NCBI GenBank assembly: GCA_026416815.1
Contig: JAOAEJ010000072.1
Coordinates: 124,001 to 188,000 of the forward strand
From: Clostridia bacterium
GTDB lineage: Bacteria; Bacillota; Clostridia; Acetivibrionales; DSM-2933
DNA length: 64,000 bases
Direction of reading: 5' to 3'
Part shown: positions 34,376 through 42,708 of the stretch, one piece after another
Layout of the letters: each line of letters begins with the position of its first letter
Numbering within the stretch: position 1 is the stretch's first letter
Notes under the pieces: generated by a model
The model's input: only the letters and a program-made list of their open reading frames with translations
Databases searched by the model: none
Told to the model about the DNA's origin: nothing
Position numbers and translations under genes: made by a program

Positions 34376-36607
34376 ATGAAAAAAGTTGTTTTGTATCCAC
34401 ATAACACTGTGGGAGCATATCACATTAACCAATTCAAGGATTTACTACCATTTAACGTTATATGTAGTGTTGATGTTAATGAGGAAGCAATAAAAGCATA
34501 TACACATATAAGCGAAGTAAATGGTGAAGATATCAAAACTTTTTCGGACTTAAAAAATCTTGTTGACTACGCTGAAGCGGTGTTGTTTATTAATACAGAA
34601 ACTCTTGATATAAAAGATAAAGAGAATAGTAACCAGATACTTGAAACATTTGAATCCCTAGGCCTGAAAATATGCAATCTATCAGATTTTTTTAAAACGG
34701 ATACTAATAGACAATTGAATTCGCCGAACTTAGTATCGTTACATAGTTGTGGAGAAGGGATTGATACTTTAAGTGTCCAACTATCAATTGCGCTAGAGCT
34801 GAGACAAAAAGGGTACTATGTAAATGTGCGAAATTGCAGTTACTTTGAATCCTTGGTACCCCAGTACGAAAAACCTGATTTAACTATTAGCAGTGGTGAA
34901 GCAGGTGATATTAATCTACTAATAACAAGTAAAGGCGTATCTGGCAATGAACTGTATGAATCTATTAATAAGCTAAACCCTACGGCCTTAATTATTATGG
35001 ATGGAGGCTGTATACCGGATGTAAATATTGCAGAAACTCCAGTCTTCAATTTTGCAGCTGATAGTCATAAATCAAAGTTAAATGACTTACTTAGAAATGA
35101 ATTATTGAAGAAAATAAGTATTAGTAAATTACTACAGAGAGATAGAGAAGCGTTTATAGAAAAAGACAAAAACCAGTTTTATCGTTTTGAAATCGGTGGA
35201 AAGCAATTCTTATTTGAATCAAACTCTAGGTTATGTTGGAGTATTGATAAAGACGTTTATAGTTTCCTGGATATATATTTTGATGGTAATAATGCGCTAA
35301 TAGATCAAGCTATTAAGAGGTATGGGTATGAGAGTATCATATCAAAGTTTGAAACATTTAATACCATGAGGTTTGGCTCCCGTATACAGGGCCAAAAAAT
35401 AAATGTACGCCTATCTATCGAACCGGAATTACATACGGGAGAAACAATTTTTTCATTTCTAGGAAAAAGGAAATGTAATCTGCGCTGTCGCTACTGCTTT
35501 GTAGATGAAACTAAAGTTGAAGGACGTGAAGAAGAGTTAACACCCGAAATGATGAGAGCAGGATTTGATTTTATACTACAGCGCAACCAGAACTCCTATA
35601 GAGTGCGTGCGGATTACTCACTTGGTGGTGAACCAATGCTTACGTTTGAAACTTATAAGCAGCTATGGGCTATTTCAAAGGAATATGATAGCCGTTCGGA
35701 TATGGAGGTTGCTCTAGGCTTTGTAACCAATGGGACACTTCTATCAGATGAAGCAATAGAATGGTTTAATCAAAACCATCACTGGATAGGATTCAGCCTA
35801 GATGGAGGAAAAGAAGTACATGACAGTATGCGGGTATTTCATGACGGTAGAGGTACTTTTGATAAAGCTATTGGGCAAATTCGCAAAGTACTAGATTTAA
35901 ATTGGGAACATGACCCTGGAGTAAACGTAGTACTAACAGCAAAAAATCCAGACATCTTAAAAATATTCCTTGAGCTTTGGGATTTAGGGTTTAGAGTAAT
36001 TACGGCAAAGCCTGTGCGTGCAAGTAGTGACTTGGATTTTGCAATAACAATGAAGAATATTAATGTGATTAAGGAGGCATATATCCGATTTGCTGACTTT
36101 CTTATAGAAAAGGCAAAAGAAGGAAAGCTTGAATACCTTAAGGCAATATTAAATCCCTTTGATTTCTTCGGACGATTCCTAATGAGAGTCTTTATGAGGG
36201 ATAGAATCTTTCTAAAGCGTTGTGCTGGAGGGACAAAAATTTTCAGTATGCGTAATAATGGAGACTTATATCCCTGTGATAGTTTTAATGGCATTGATGC
36301 ATTCAAGCTAGGCAACGTTAGAGAAAAAACCTTTGACCCTACTGTGTTTCAGGTTCCGGCTGTAGATGAGGTTGATACTTGTAAAGACTGCTGGGCTCGC
36401 TATTTATGCGGGGGAGTATGTAGATATACCCTGTATATAAATGATGGTAAGCAAGATTCAGCTTCAGAGGCAGAATGTGAACTGCAACGTCATCTAATAA
36501 TGCTATCCTGTTATTTATGGTCAGAAATAAAATCCTCTTTGCCTGAAGAAGAAGTATCCTCTATTAGGGAGCATATTCTTATTCAAACTGGAGGTGCGAC
36601 CTGGTAA
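34376..36607 (+). CDS. Radical SAM/SPASM protein fused to an N-terminal peptide-maturation-type domain
   Basis: A 743-residue soluble enzyme. Residues 1-~245 (VVLYPHNTVGAYH...; HSCGEGIDTLSVQLSIALEL near 124; LTISSGEAGDINLL) resemble, from memory, stand-alone clostridial peptide-maturation proteins of the TIGR04066 type. Residues ~265-350 (RFEIGGKQFLFESNSRLCWSIDKDVYSFL) look like the leader-recognition start of Cys-rich-peptide radical SAM maturases. The radical SAM cluster motif is CNLRCRYC (C367, C371, C374), followed by SLGGEP. The SPASM region (~616-700) has RCAGG, YPCDSFNG and CKDCWARYLCGGVCRY for two more clusters. It most likely modifies a ribosomal peptide. AAGGGGG site upstream. No classic Cys-rich precursor is adjacent; the nearest small gene is at 36705. 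Confidence 0.82.
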   Translation: MKKVVLYPHNTVGAYHINQFKDLLPFNVICSVDVNEEAIKAYTHISEVNGEDIKTFSDLKNLVDYAEAVLFINTETLDIKDKENSNQILETFESLGLKICNLSDFFKTDTNRQLNSPNLVSLHSCGEGIDTLSVQLSIALELRQKGYYVNVRNCSYFESLVPQYEKPDLTISSGEAGDINLLITSKGVSGNELYESINKLNPTALIIMDGGCIPDVNIAETPVFNFAADSHKSKLNDLLRNELLKKISISKLLQRDREAFIEKDKNQFYRFEIGGKQFLFESNSRLCWSIDKDVYSFLDIYFDGNNALIDQAIKRYGYESIISKFETFNTMRFGSRIQGQKINVRLSIEPELHTGETIFSFLGKRKCNLRCRYCFVDETKVEGREEELTPEMMRAGFDFILQRNQNSYRVRADYSLGGEPMLTFETYKQLWAISKEYDSRSDMEVALGFVTNGTLLSDEAIEWFNQNHHWIGFSLDGGKEVHDSMRVFHDGRGTFDKAIGQIRKVLDLNWEHDPGVNVVLTAKNPDILKIFLELWDLGFRVITAKPVRASSDLDFAITMKNINVIKEAYIRFADFLIEKAKEGKLEYLKAILNPFDFFGRFLMRVFMRDRIFLKRCAGGTKIFSMRNNGDLYPCDSFNGIDAFKLGNVREKTFDPTVFQVPAVDEVDTCKDCWARYLCGGVCRYTLYINDGKQDSASEAECELQRHLIMLSCYLWSEIKSSLPEEEVSSIREHILIQTGGATW

Positions 36608-36638
36608 TATATAAATAGCTGGGCTATTTATGGGATTA

Positions 36639-36668
36639 TTGCATTTTTATAGCATTTGATACTATAAT
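36639..36668 (+). promoter_or_regulatory. Promoter of the 30-residue peptide gene
   Basis: TTGCAT (36639-36644), 18 bases, TATAAT (36663-36668). It places a start site about 30 bases before the small gene at 36705, independent of the radical SAM gene. Confidence 0.6.
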
Positions 36669-36704
36669 GTAGTATTAAGACTTATAAATGGGGGTGAATG
36701 AAAA

Positions 36705-36797
36705 GTGAATAATTTAATGGTTTGGCAGGATGATAACTGTGATTTGTTTATCCTACTTAATGATAAAGATGTTGAATTCACAGTTTCATTATCTTAA
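36705..36797 (+). CDS. 30-residue peptide gene of unknown function, possible maturase substrate
   Basis: GTG start 7 bases after GGGGGTGA, an excellent ribosome binding site, with its own promoter at 36639-36668. The peptide starts MNNLMVWQDDNCDLF and ends EFTVSLS; it is acidic (six Asp, one Glu), has a single Cys and one Trp, and no signal peptide. It lies between a peptide-maturase-like radical SAM gene and an ABC exporter, so it is a candidate precursor, but it does not look like the Cys-rich substrates of that enzyme class. It could also be a leftover of a longer gene. An ATG 8 bases upstream runs into a stop after three codons. Confidence 0.45.
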   Translation: MNNLMVWQDDNCDLFILLNDKDVEFTVSLS

Positions 36798-36864
36798 GGT
36801 ATTCGATGAAGCTTATTTAATAGATATATGGTTTTTGAAGTAAGCTGAGGTAGAATCATTTATT

Positions 36865-36989
36865 TATATAAATTGCGATAATGATATTACAAGGAAAAAT
36901 TTGATTATCGCAATATAACTTAAGGTAACAAATTGCAAAAAAGATTTATGGAGAACTTCGTTGTAGATTCTTTTTTGCAATTTATATAG
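36865..36989 (-). repeat. Palindromic repeat family 1, full copy (B-A order)
   Basis: 125 bp, same two hairpins and connector as the copy at 15071 but in the opposite orientation. Ends TATATAAATTGC / GCAATTTATATA. It lies between the small peptide gene and the ABC exporter. Confidence 0.9.
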
Positions 36990-37013
36990 TTAAGATATAA
37001 GTTTATTTAGGTT

Positions 37014-37048
37014 GGCCGACAAGGAGGAAATAGTTCTTCCTTGCCGGC
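37014..37048 (+). other. Hairpin upstream of the ABC exporter
   Basis: GCCGACAAGGA pairs with TCCTTGCCGGC with one unpaired base. No T-run follows, so it is not a typical terminator. It lies about 150 bases before the ATPase gene. Confidence 0.4.
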
Positions 37049-37193
37049 TTCTATGCAGTTTATAAATAGCATTGCATTGTACCGACCATACAATAATAGA
37101 GTTTTTGTATTCCATAGAGTATTAGGTTACGGGAAGGCTTTGATTAATATAAATAATTACAAACTGATTTAATGCAATGATAAGGAGGGCTTT

Positions 37194-38237
37194 ATGGCAA
37201 TTATTGAGGTAAATGACTTGTATAAAGAATATAAGATAAATCAGAAGAAAGAAGGAGTATTAGGGGCTATCGGTAATATATTTTATCCCAGATATATAAG
37301 TAAAGTGGCGGTTAATAAAATAAATTTTTCCATAGAGGAGGGGGAAGCTGTAGGGTATATAGGTGCAAATGGTGCAGGCAAGTCGACTACTATAAAGATG
37401 TTGACAGGAATTTTGACGCCTACATCGGGAAGGGTACTTGTTAATGGAAATATACCTTATAAGCATAGAGTTAAAAACAATAGCATAATAGGTGCTGTGT
37501 TCGGACAGCGTACCCAGATGTGGTGGGATCTACCTCCTATAGAAACGTATAAACTTATTCAAAAAATATATGATGTTCCCAAAAAGCAGTTTGATGAAAA
37601 TTTAAGTACTTTTACAGAGCTTCTGGACTTAAAGGAGCTTATAAAAATACCTGTTCGCCAGCTTAGCCTGGGACAGAAAATGCGTTGTGAAATTGCAGCT
37701 GCGTTTATACATGATCCAAAGATTGTATACCTTGATGAGCCTACGATAGGATTAGATATAATGGTAAAAGACAAGATTCGTAACTTCATTAAGAATATAA
37801 ATAAAAAAAGAAGCGTTACCGTAATTCTTACCACCCATGACCTTCAGGACATAGAGGAGGTCTGTAAGAGAGTAATTATAATAGACAATGGACAAGTTGT
37901 TTATGACGGAAAGATAGAAGAAATAAAGAATAGTTTAGGTAAATATAGAACGGTCCATTTTCAAGTTAAAAATTGCTCCAATAATCTGGATAATGTACTG
38001 GATACACAGAAGGAGTACCTTTTTGAAGTATCAAAAAGCCCTTATGATATACAGGTGAAATTTGACAGACAGAAGATAACTGCTTCTGAGGTAATGAATA
38101 TTATTTCTCCCTACTGCGATATAATGGATCTTACAATTCAAGAACCATCAATAGAATCCATAGTTAGAGATTTATATAGAAAGCAGGTAGATAATAATGA
38201 TTTTATTAAAGAAAATGCTGGCAATTGCAAATATTAA
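37194..38237 (+). CDS. ABC exporter ATP-binding protein (COG4586-like)
   Basis: A 347-residue ATPase of a three-gene transporter. Walker A GANGAGKSTT (~60), signature LSLGQKMRCEIAAAF and Walker B IVYLDEPTIGLD are intact. The Q-loop region GAVFGQRTQMWWDLPPIETYKLI is characteristic of the COG4586 uncharacterised export ATPases, and a C-terminal domain (~255-335) of about 90 residues follows. AAGGAGGG ribosome binding site. It overlaps the first permease gene by 41 bases. The substrate is unknown; the neighbouring radical SAM and peptide genes make a peptide possible. Confidence 0.9.
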   Translation: MAIIEVNDLYKEYKINQKKEGVLGAIGNIFYPRYISKVAVNKINFSIEEGEAVGYIGANGAGKSTTIKMLTGILTPTSGRVLVNGNIPYKHRVKNNSIIGAVFGQRTQMWWDLPPIETYKLIQKIYDVPKKQFDENLSTFTELLDLKELIKIPVRQLSLGQKMRCEIAAAFIHDPKIVYLDEPTIGLDIMVKDKIRNFIKNINKKRSVTVILTTHDLQDIEEVCKRVIIIDNGQVVYDGKIEEIKNSLGKYRTVHFQVKNCSNNLDNVLDTQKEYLFEVSKSPYDIQVKFDRQKITASEVMNIISPYCDIMDLTIQEPSIESIVRDLYRKQVDNNDFIKENAGNCKY

Positions 38238-39003
38238 TATTAAGGTTATACTTGTGTACGTGTCAGCTGTATGGGCAAATGTTTTTGTAAATATATTGCA
38301 GGTAGTTATTTTATACTATATTTGGATGGCAGTATATGGAGGACAAACTCAGCTACATGGTATAAGTAAATCACAGATTGTTACATATGTAATTATATCT
38401 AGAATAATATTTATTAACGGAATAGTATCTTGGGGGATCAATCAGTGGATAAGCGATATTATAAAAGATGGGCAGATATCCATAGAAATGCTAAGGCCCA
38501 TAGATTTTCAACTAATGACGTATGCAAGGCGCATAGGTGTATTGGTTTTTTCAATGATTCTATACGGGGTGCCTGTAATAGTGGTTTCAAAAATTCTTTT
38601 CGGAATTTCACTTCCTGCAACCTTTAATAGCGGAGTGCTGTTTATTATTAGTTTCTTATTAGCTATGACAATAAACTTTTTGGTAGAGTTCTTCATTGGG
38701 CTTATAGGCTTCTATACAACGAATGGTTGGGGATTACAGGTTTTTAAGGAAGCTTTACTTTCTTTCCTGTCAGGAGCATTGATTCCCATTGCATTCTTCC
38801 CGGGATGGATTAGGCAGATAGCTGATTTTCTACCCTTCAAGGACATAGTTTATACTCCAATAACTATATACCTTGGAAATACTTCAGGAGAGCAGGCAAT
38901 TAAATCTCTACTATTCCAGTTTATGTGGGTAGTGGTTTTACTTCTTTGTACAAGGATTTTCTATACTACGGCTATAAAAAAAGTTACTGTACAGGGAGGC
39001 TAG
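38197..39003 (+). CDS. ABC-2 type permease (COG4587-like)
   Basis: A 268-residue membrane protein with six helices, starting inside the ATPase gene. The conserved GINQWISDIIKDGQISIEMLRPIDFQLMTYARR loop (~72-105) with the LLRP-type motif is typical of this permease family, which always pairs with COG4586 ATPases and a second permease. No strong ribosome binding site, so translation is probably coupled to the ATPase gene. Confidence 0.87.
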   Translation: MILLKKMLAIANINIKVILVYVSAVWANVFVNILQVVILYYIWMAVYGGQTQLHGISKSQIVTYVIISRIIFINGIVSWGINQWISDIIKDGQISIEMLRPIDFQLMTYARRIGVLVFSMILYGVPVIVVSKILFGISLPATFNSGVLFIISFLLAMTINFLVEFFIGLIGFYTTNGWGLQVFKEALLSFLSGALIPIAFFPGWIRQIADFLPFKDIVYTPITIYLGNTSGEQAIKSLLFQFMWVVVLLLCTRIFYTTAIKKVTVQGG

Positions 39004-39121
39004 GTAAAGAGTCATTTCTACTTTTGATTTGGTAGCCTTTTAGGGGCTTTGCTTCCAACAGATTAAAAGTCTGTTTAATACTTAATTTGGGAATGATATG
39101 CTACTTAGGAGGAAATAGACG

Positions 39122-39913
39122 ATGCTATTTAAATATATAAGATTATATATAGAGTTCTTTAAGCAGAATATTAAAATTATGCTTGAATATCGGGCTGATT
39201 TTATTATAGGTGCGATGGCCTCACTTTTTATGCAGATGAGCGGTATCTTTTTTGTATGGGTTATATTTAAAAACGTAACAACTCTTCAAGGCTGGACGTT
39301 TTATGATATTACTCTAGTATATGGATTATTAATGTTATCAAAATCCCTTAACCATATCTTCTTTGATAACCTTTGGGTACTAGGCCCTCAGTATATAAGG
39401 CAAGGAAATTTTGATACCCTACTGCTTCGTCCGATATCCCCTTTATTTCATCTAATTGCTAATAGGCTGCAGCAAGACGGTATAGGTAATTTCTTACTCG
39501 GCCTGGTAATCACAGTCAAATCCTTGTATGAGCTTAATCTTAATTTGGGCATAAAAGGAGTTGCACTAATTATTTTGTTTGTAGTGAGTGGAGGAGCTAT
39601 TTTTGCAGCAATTAACCTTATAACAGCCACATCATCCTTCTGGGTAGTTAATTCTTACCACCTTATATGGACTGTTTATTCGGTTAATGAGTTTGCATTA
39701 TATCCTTTAAATATTTACCACAAAGCGATAGGAATAATACTTACATGGGTGATTCCTTACGCTTTTGCCAGCTTTTATCCGGCGAATTATTTTATACATA
39801 AAGGTTATGAGCAACTTTCATTTATATCGCCTATAGTTGCGTTAGTGCTTTGGGTAATAGCGCTTCGTGTATGGAGATTTGGTATAAAAAATTATACGAG
39901 CACAGGATCGTAA
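39122..39913 (+). CDS. ABC-2 type permease (COG3694-like)
   Basis: A 263-residue, six-helix membrane protein, the second half of the exporter channel. The conserved loop FDNLWVLGPQYIRQGNFDTLLLRPISPLFH (~80-110) contains the LLRP motif shared with the first permease. GGAGGAAA ribosome binding site. It lies 118 bases after the first permease; a small hairpin (AACAGA/TCTGTT, ~39056-39077) is in the gap. Confidence 0.88.
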   Translation: MLFKYIRLYIEFFKQNIKIMLEYRADFIIGAMASLFMQMSGIFFVWVIFKNVTTLQGWTFYDITLVYGLLMLSKSLNHIFFDNLWVLGPQYIRQGNFDTLLLRPISPLFHLIANRLQQDGIGNFLLGLVITVKSLYELNLNLGIKGVALIILFVVSGGAIFAAINLITATSSFWVVNSYHLIWTVYSVNEFALYPLNIYHKAIGIILTWVIPYAFASFYPANYFIHKGYEQLSFISPIVALVLWVIALRVWRFGIKNYTSTGS

Positions 39914-39955
39914 GGCTTCTAATTATAATGTATATAAAGGACAGGAGGAATTTTT

Positions 39956-40432
39956 ATGGATAAGCATAGATTACTTGGCGCATGTGGTATTTACTGCGGT
40001 GCATGTGATCACTACCTTTCAACACTTCAAGAAGGTAAATACCTTCTTGAAGAAATACCTGGTTCTGGGCGTAACCTTATAAAAGTACCGTGTAAGGGCT
40101 GTAAATCAGAAAACCCTGCAGATATGTGCGAATGGTGTGCACAATGCGATATTAAATTATGCGCTGCGAAGAGAAGCATTGACCACTGTGGACTATGTGA
40201 CGAATTTCCGTGTGAACGAATGAGGTCATTTAGAAACGATGGATTGATACACCATAAGGAAGCTTTCAAGAATATTGAAATACTAAAAGTTTTAGGCCCT
40301 GAGCAATGGCTGGAGGAGCAGAGTAAGAAATGGAAATGTAAAAGCTGCAATAGTAGTTTTAGTTGCTATGAAACGGTTTGCCATGCTTGCGGAAGTGTAC
40401 TCGATGGATATTATCCCGATAAACGAAAATAG
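39956..40432 (+). CDS. DUF3795 Cys-rich protein
   Basis: A 158-residue soluble protein with 18 or so cysteines. The DUF3795 start GACGIYCGACDHYLS (~9-23) is followed by PCKGCKSENPADMCEWCAQCDIKLCAAKR and HCGLCDEFPCERM (~43-90), and a C-terminal zinc ribbon KCKSCNSSFSCYETVCHACGS (~125-145). DUF3795 proteins have no known function; metal binding is likely. GGAGG ribosome binding site. It could be the last gene of the ABC operon (43-base gap). Confidence 0.85.
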   Translation: MDKHRLLGACGIYCGACDHYLSTLQEGKYLLEEIPGSGRNLIKVPCKGCKSENPADMCEWCAQCDIKLCAAKRSIDHCGLCDEFPCERMRSFRNDGLIHHKEAFKNIEILKVLGPEQWLEEQSKKWKCKSCNSSFSCYETVCHACGSVLDGYYPDKRK

Positions 40433-40440
40433 GCTGGTGA

Positions 40441-40522
40441 TAGACAACTAACTGTAACTTAGTGATTTTCAATTAGAGAATGGTTTGTTTTACTGGAAAA
40501 GTCACTTTTACTATGAACTATA
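40441..40522. repeat. Palindromic repeat family 2, degraded copy
   Basis: Shares ACTTAGTGATTTTCAATTAG and AAGTCACTTTTACTATGAAC with the family-2 core, with many substitutions and a shorter middle. It begins 8 bases after the DUF3795 stop codon, the same 3'-of-gene placement as the 24148 copy. Confidence 0.65.
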
Positions 40523-40616
40523 CATAATTAAGAAGATGCTCAAAAATTTTCTATATAAACGAAAAGTAGTTTTCATAAATAAACAAGAGAGTTTTAAATC
40601 ACACGTATCATTAGAA

Positions 40617-40651
40617 GGCTGCTGGCATATAAGATTGTCAGCAGCTTTTTA
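40617..40651 (+). terminator. Intrinsic terminator
   Basis: GCTGCTGGCA (40618-40627) pairs with TGTCAGCAGC (40636-40645), then TTTTT. Probable end of the upstream transporter/DUF3795 transcript. Confidence 0.85.
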
Positions 40652-40662
40652 CATTGTATACT

Positions 40663-40727
40663 TATATAAATTGCAAAAAAGAATCTACAAGGAAGTTCTC
40701 ACTAAATCTTTTTCGCAATTTATCTAG
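40663..40727 (+). repeat. Palindromic repeat family 1, half copy (hairpin A only)
   Basis: 65 bp: TATATAAATTGC plus hairpin A (A6GAATCTACAAGG...AAATCTTTTTCGCAATTTAT), ending TATCTAG. Hairpin B and the connector are absent. Confidence 0.82.
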
Positions 40728-40782
40728 CAATAGTGAGATTCTAAAATATAAAGCATAAGAATATAAAAATTTACCAAATGTA

Positions 40783-40838
40783 TTGACTGGGTGGTCAATG
40801 CGCGGTATAATTATATTTGTAGTTGACCGAGTGGTCAA
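40783..40838 (+). promoter_or_regulatory. Consensus promoter with two TetR-type operators
   Basis: TTGACT (40783-40788), 17-base spacer, TATAAT (40806-40811). Two 16-bp near-palindromes of the form TTGACYGRGTGGTCAA lie at 40783-40798 (covering the -35) and 40823-40838 (covering the start site region), exactly 40 bases apart. The TetR gene of this cassette is at 42709. Confidence 0.82.
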
Positions 40839-40856
40839 TGGAAGGAGGCATAAAAT

Positions 40857-41744
40857 ATGAAAGTGATAGAAATTAAAAACCTTTCGAAATTCTATGGTAA
40901 ATCCCGAGGGATTATAGATGTGAGTTTTGATATTCCTGAGGGTGAGATATTTGGGTTTATAGGCCCTAACGGAGCAGGGAAGTCCACGACAATAAGGACA
41001 CTTTTAAACTTCATACACCCTTCCGCCGGAAGTGCAAAGATATTCGGTATGGACTGCTTTACCGAGACAGAGAAAATAAAGAAGGAAGTAGGATACCTGC
41101 CATCAGAGGTGAACTATTACGACGATATGAAGGTAAAAGACCTTTTGGCGTACTCTGCAAAATTTTATAAAAAAGATTGCAGCATGAGGATAAAAGATCT
41201 TAGCAATATTTTTGAGCTTGATTTAAATAAGAAAATAGATGAACTTTCTTACGGTAACAAAAAGAAGGTAGCTATCATACAGGCATTGCTCCACGAGCCC
41301 AGATTGTTAATACTGGATGAGCCTACAGGCGGGCTTGATCCGCTTATGCAGAATAGCTTTTTTGAGGTGCTTAAGGAAGAGAATAAAAAAGGTGTGACAA
41401 TATTCTTTTCATCTCATATATTGAGCGAAGTACAGAAAATGTGTGATAGGGTCGCTATAATCAAAGAAGGAAAAATACTGAAAGTAGAAGAGATAGATAA
41501 GCTTAGAGCTAATAAATACAAGAAAATTAAAGTAGAATTCAATGACGCTGAACAAGTAAATATCCTTAGCCTCCCAGGCATGATGAAAGTAGAACGTAGT
41601 GGCAAAGCAGTAGAGTTTCTATACAGTGGAAAGATTGACGCAGTAATAAAGCTGTTGGCGGAGTATGGAGTTGAAAACCTATGGATAGAGGAGCCGTCTT
41701 TGGAAGAAGTGTTTATGCACTACTATGAAAAGGAGGGAAAATAA
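40857..41744 (+). CDS. ABC exporter ATP-binding protein
   Basis: A 295-residue ATPase with Walker A GPNGAGKSTT (~37), LSYGNKKKVAIIQALLHEP (signature LSYGN, variant of LSGGQ), Walker B LLILDEPTGGLDP and the switch ISSHILSEV-type FFSSHILSEV. The C-terminal ~85 residues form the usual accessory domain of ABC-2 export ATPases. GGAAGGAGG ribosome binding site behind a promoter with two operators. With the following permease it forms a small exporter under its own TetR regulator, a common layout for drug or lipid export in clostridia. Confidence 0.92.
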   Translation: MKVIEIKNLSKFYGKSRGIIDVSFDIPEGEIFGFIGPNGAGKSTTIRTLLNFIHPSAGSAKIFGMDCFTETEKIKKEVGYLPSEVNYYDDMKVKDLLAYSAKFYKKDCSMRIKDLSNIFELDLNKKIDELSYGNKKKVAIIQALLHEPRLLILDEPTGGLDPLMQNSFFEVLKEENKKGVTIFFSSHILSEVQKMCDRVAIIKEGKILKVEEIDKLRANKYKKIKVEFNDAEQVNILSLPGMMKVERSGKAVEFLYSGKIDAVIKLLAEYGVENLWIEEPSLEEVFMHYYEKEGK

Positions 41745-41745
41745 C

Positions 41746-42546
41746 ATGATTATATTTTTAAGGGAACTTGCAAAGAATAGAAAGTCCTTTATCATATGGA
41801 CAGTAGTAATGGTATTATTAAATCTAATGATGATGTCTGTTTACCCTACCTACGCAGATAACGCAAAAAAAATGCAGGAAATGCTCGAAAACTACCCTGA
41901 AGGATTTGTTAAGGCTTTTGGTATGGGTAATCTGGATTTATCGCAGATATTGCACTACTTCGGAGTTGAAGCCTATCTCTTTATCACTCTACTAGGAAGT
42001 ATCTACGCAATGCTTTTGGGTTCAAGTATACTTTCAAAGGAAGAGAGTGAAAAAACTATAGAATTTTTGCTTGCAAAACCTGTAACAAGAAATACTATAG
42101 TAACGGCAAAAGGCTTGTGTGCATTATTCTATATAGCCCTTTTTAATGCTATTTTGGTAGCTGTTGATTATATGCTTTTTGAGATGTTCAAAAAGGGCGA
42201 CTATAGCATGAATCTGTTTTTACTCCTTAGTGCAGCGCCATTTTTACTGCATATGACCTTTGCAGCAATAGGGTTTGTAATATCGGTATTTATAGTAAAA
42301 GCAAAATCTGTATACCCGCTTTCAATAGGTGTTGTACTCGGTTTATACTTCCTAAGCATAGCTTCAGCAGTTTCAGACAAACTTGAAAACCTTAAGTACC
42401 TTACACCCTTTGAATATGTAAGTGCTTCAAGGTTACTTACAAAGGAACGAATTGAACCTGTATATTTAGTAATAATGCTTTGTGTTATAACCTTATCGGT
42501 AGCCGCTACCTATGTGATATATAATAAGAAAAATATATCTGTATAA
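41746..42546 (+). CDS. ABC-2 type permease, partner of the TetR-controlled ATPase
   Basis: A 266-residue membrane protein with about six helices; the first (~17-36) is followed by an outside loop and then SKEESEKTIEFLLAKPVTRNTIV, the ABC-2 coupling segment (LLAKPVTR). The ATG at 41746 is 8 bases after GGAGGG and one base after the ATPase stop; the in-frame ATG at 41725 overlaps the binding site itself and is rejected. A 12-bp hairpin follows. Confidence 0.88.
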   Translation: MIIFLRELAKNRKSFIIWTVVMVLLNLMMMSVYPTYADNAKKMQEMLENYPEGFVKAFGMGNLDLSQILHYFGVEAYLFITLLGSIYAMLLGSSILSKEESEKTIEFLLAKPVTRNTIVTAKGLCALFYIALFNAILVAVDYMLFEMFKKGDYSMNLFLLLSAAPFLLHMTFAAIGFVISVFIVKAKSVYPLSIGVVLGLYFLSIASAVSDKLENLKYLTPFEYVSASRLLTKERIEPVYLVIMLCVITLSVAATYVIYNKKNISV

Positions 42547-42550
42547 TCTT

Positions 42551-42582
42551 AAGCTCTAGGGTATAACCCTAGGGCTTAGTTT
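42551..42582 (+). terminator. Terminator-like hairpin after the permease
   Basis: AAGCTCTAGGGT (42551-42562) with ACCCTAGGGCTT (42566-42577), 3-base loop; the following T-run is weak (AGTTTCG), so some readthrough into the TetR gene is plausible. Confidence 0.65.
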
Positions 42583-42708
42583 CGATAAGACCACTTTCAA
42601 CCTACAAATATATATTAGAGAACTACAAGAGAGTGAATTGATATACTTAGATTTTGGTAATAAAATAAATGCAAATGACGAGGTTTGAATAAAAACATAT
42701 ATAGGAGT

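Noticed and set aside
40485..40727. 80-codon frame before the TetR-controlled exporter
   Set aside because: It runs through a family-2 repeat, a terminator and a family-1 half copy, so it is an accident of repeat sequence.
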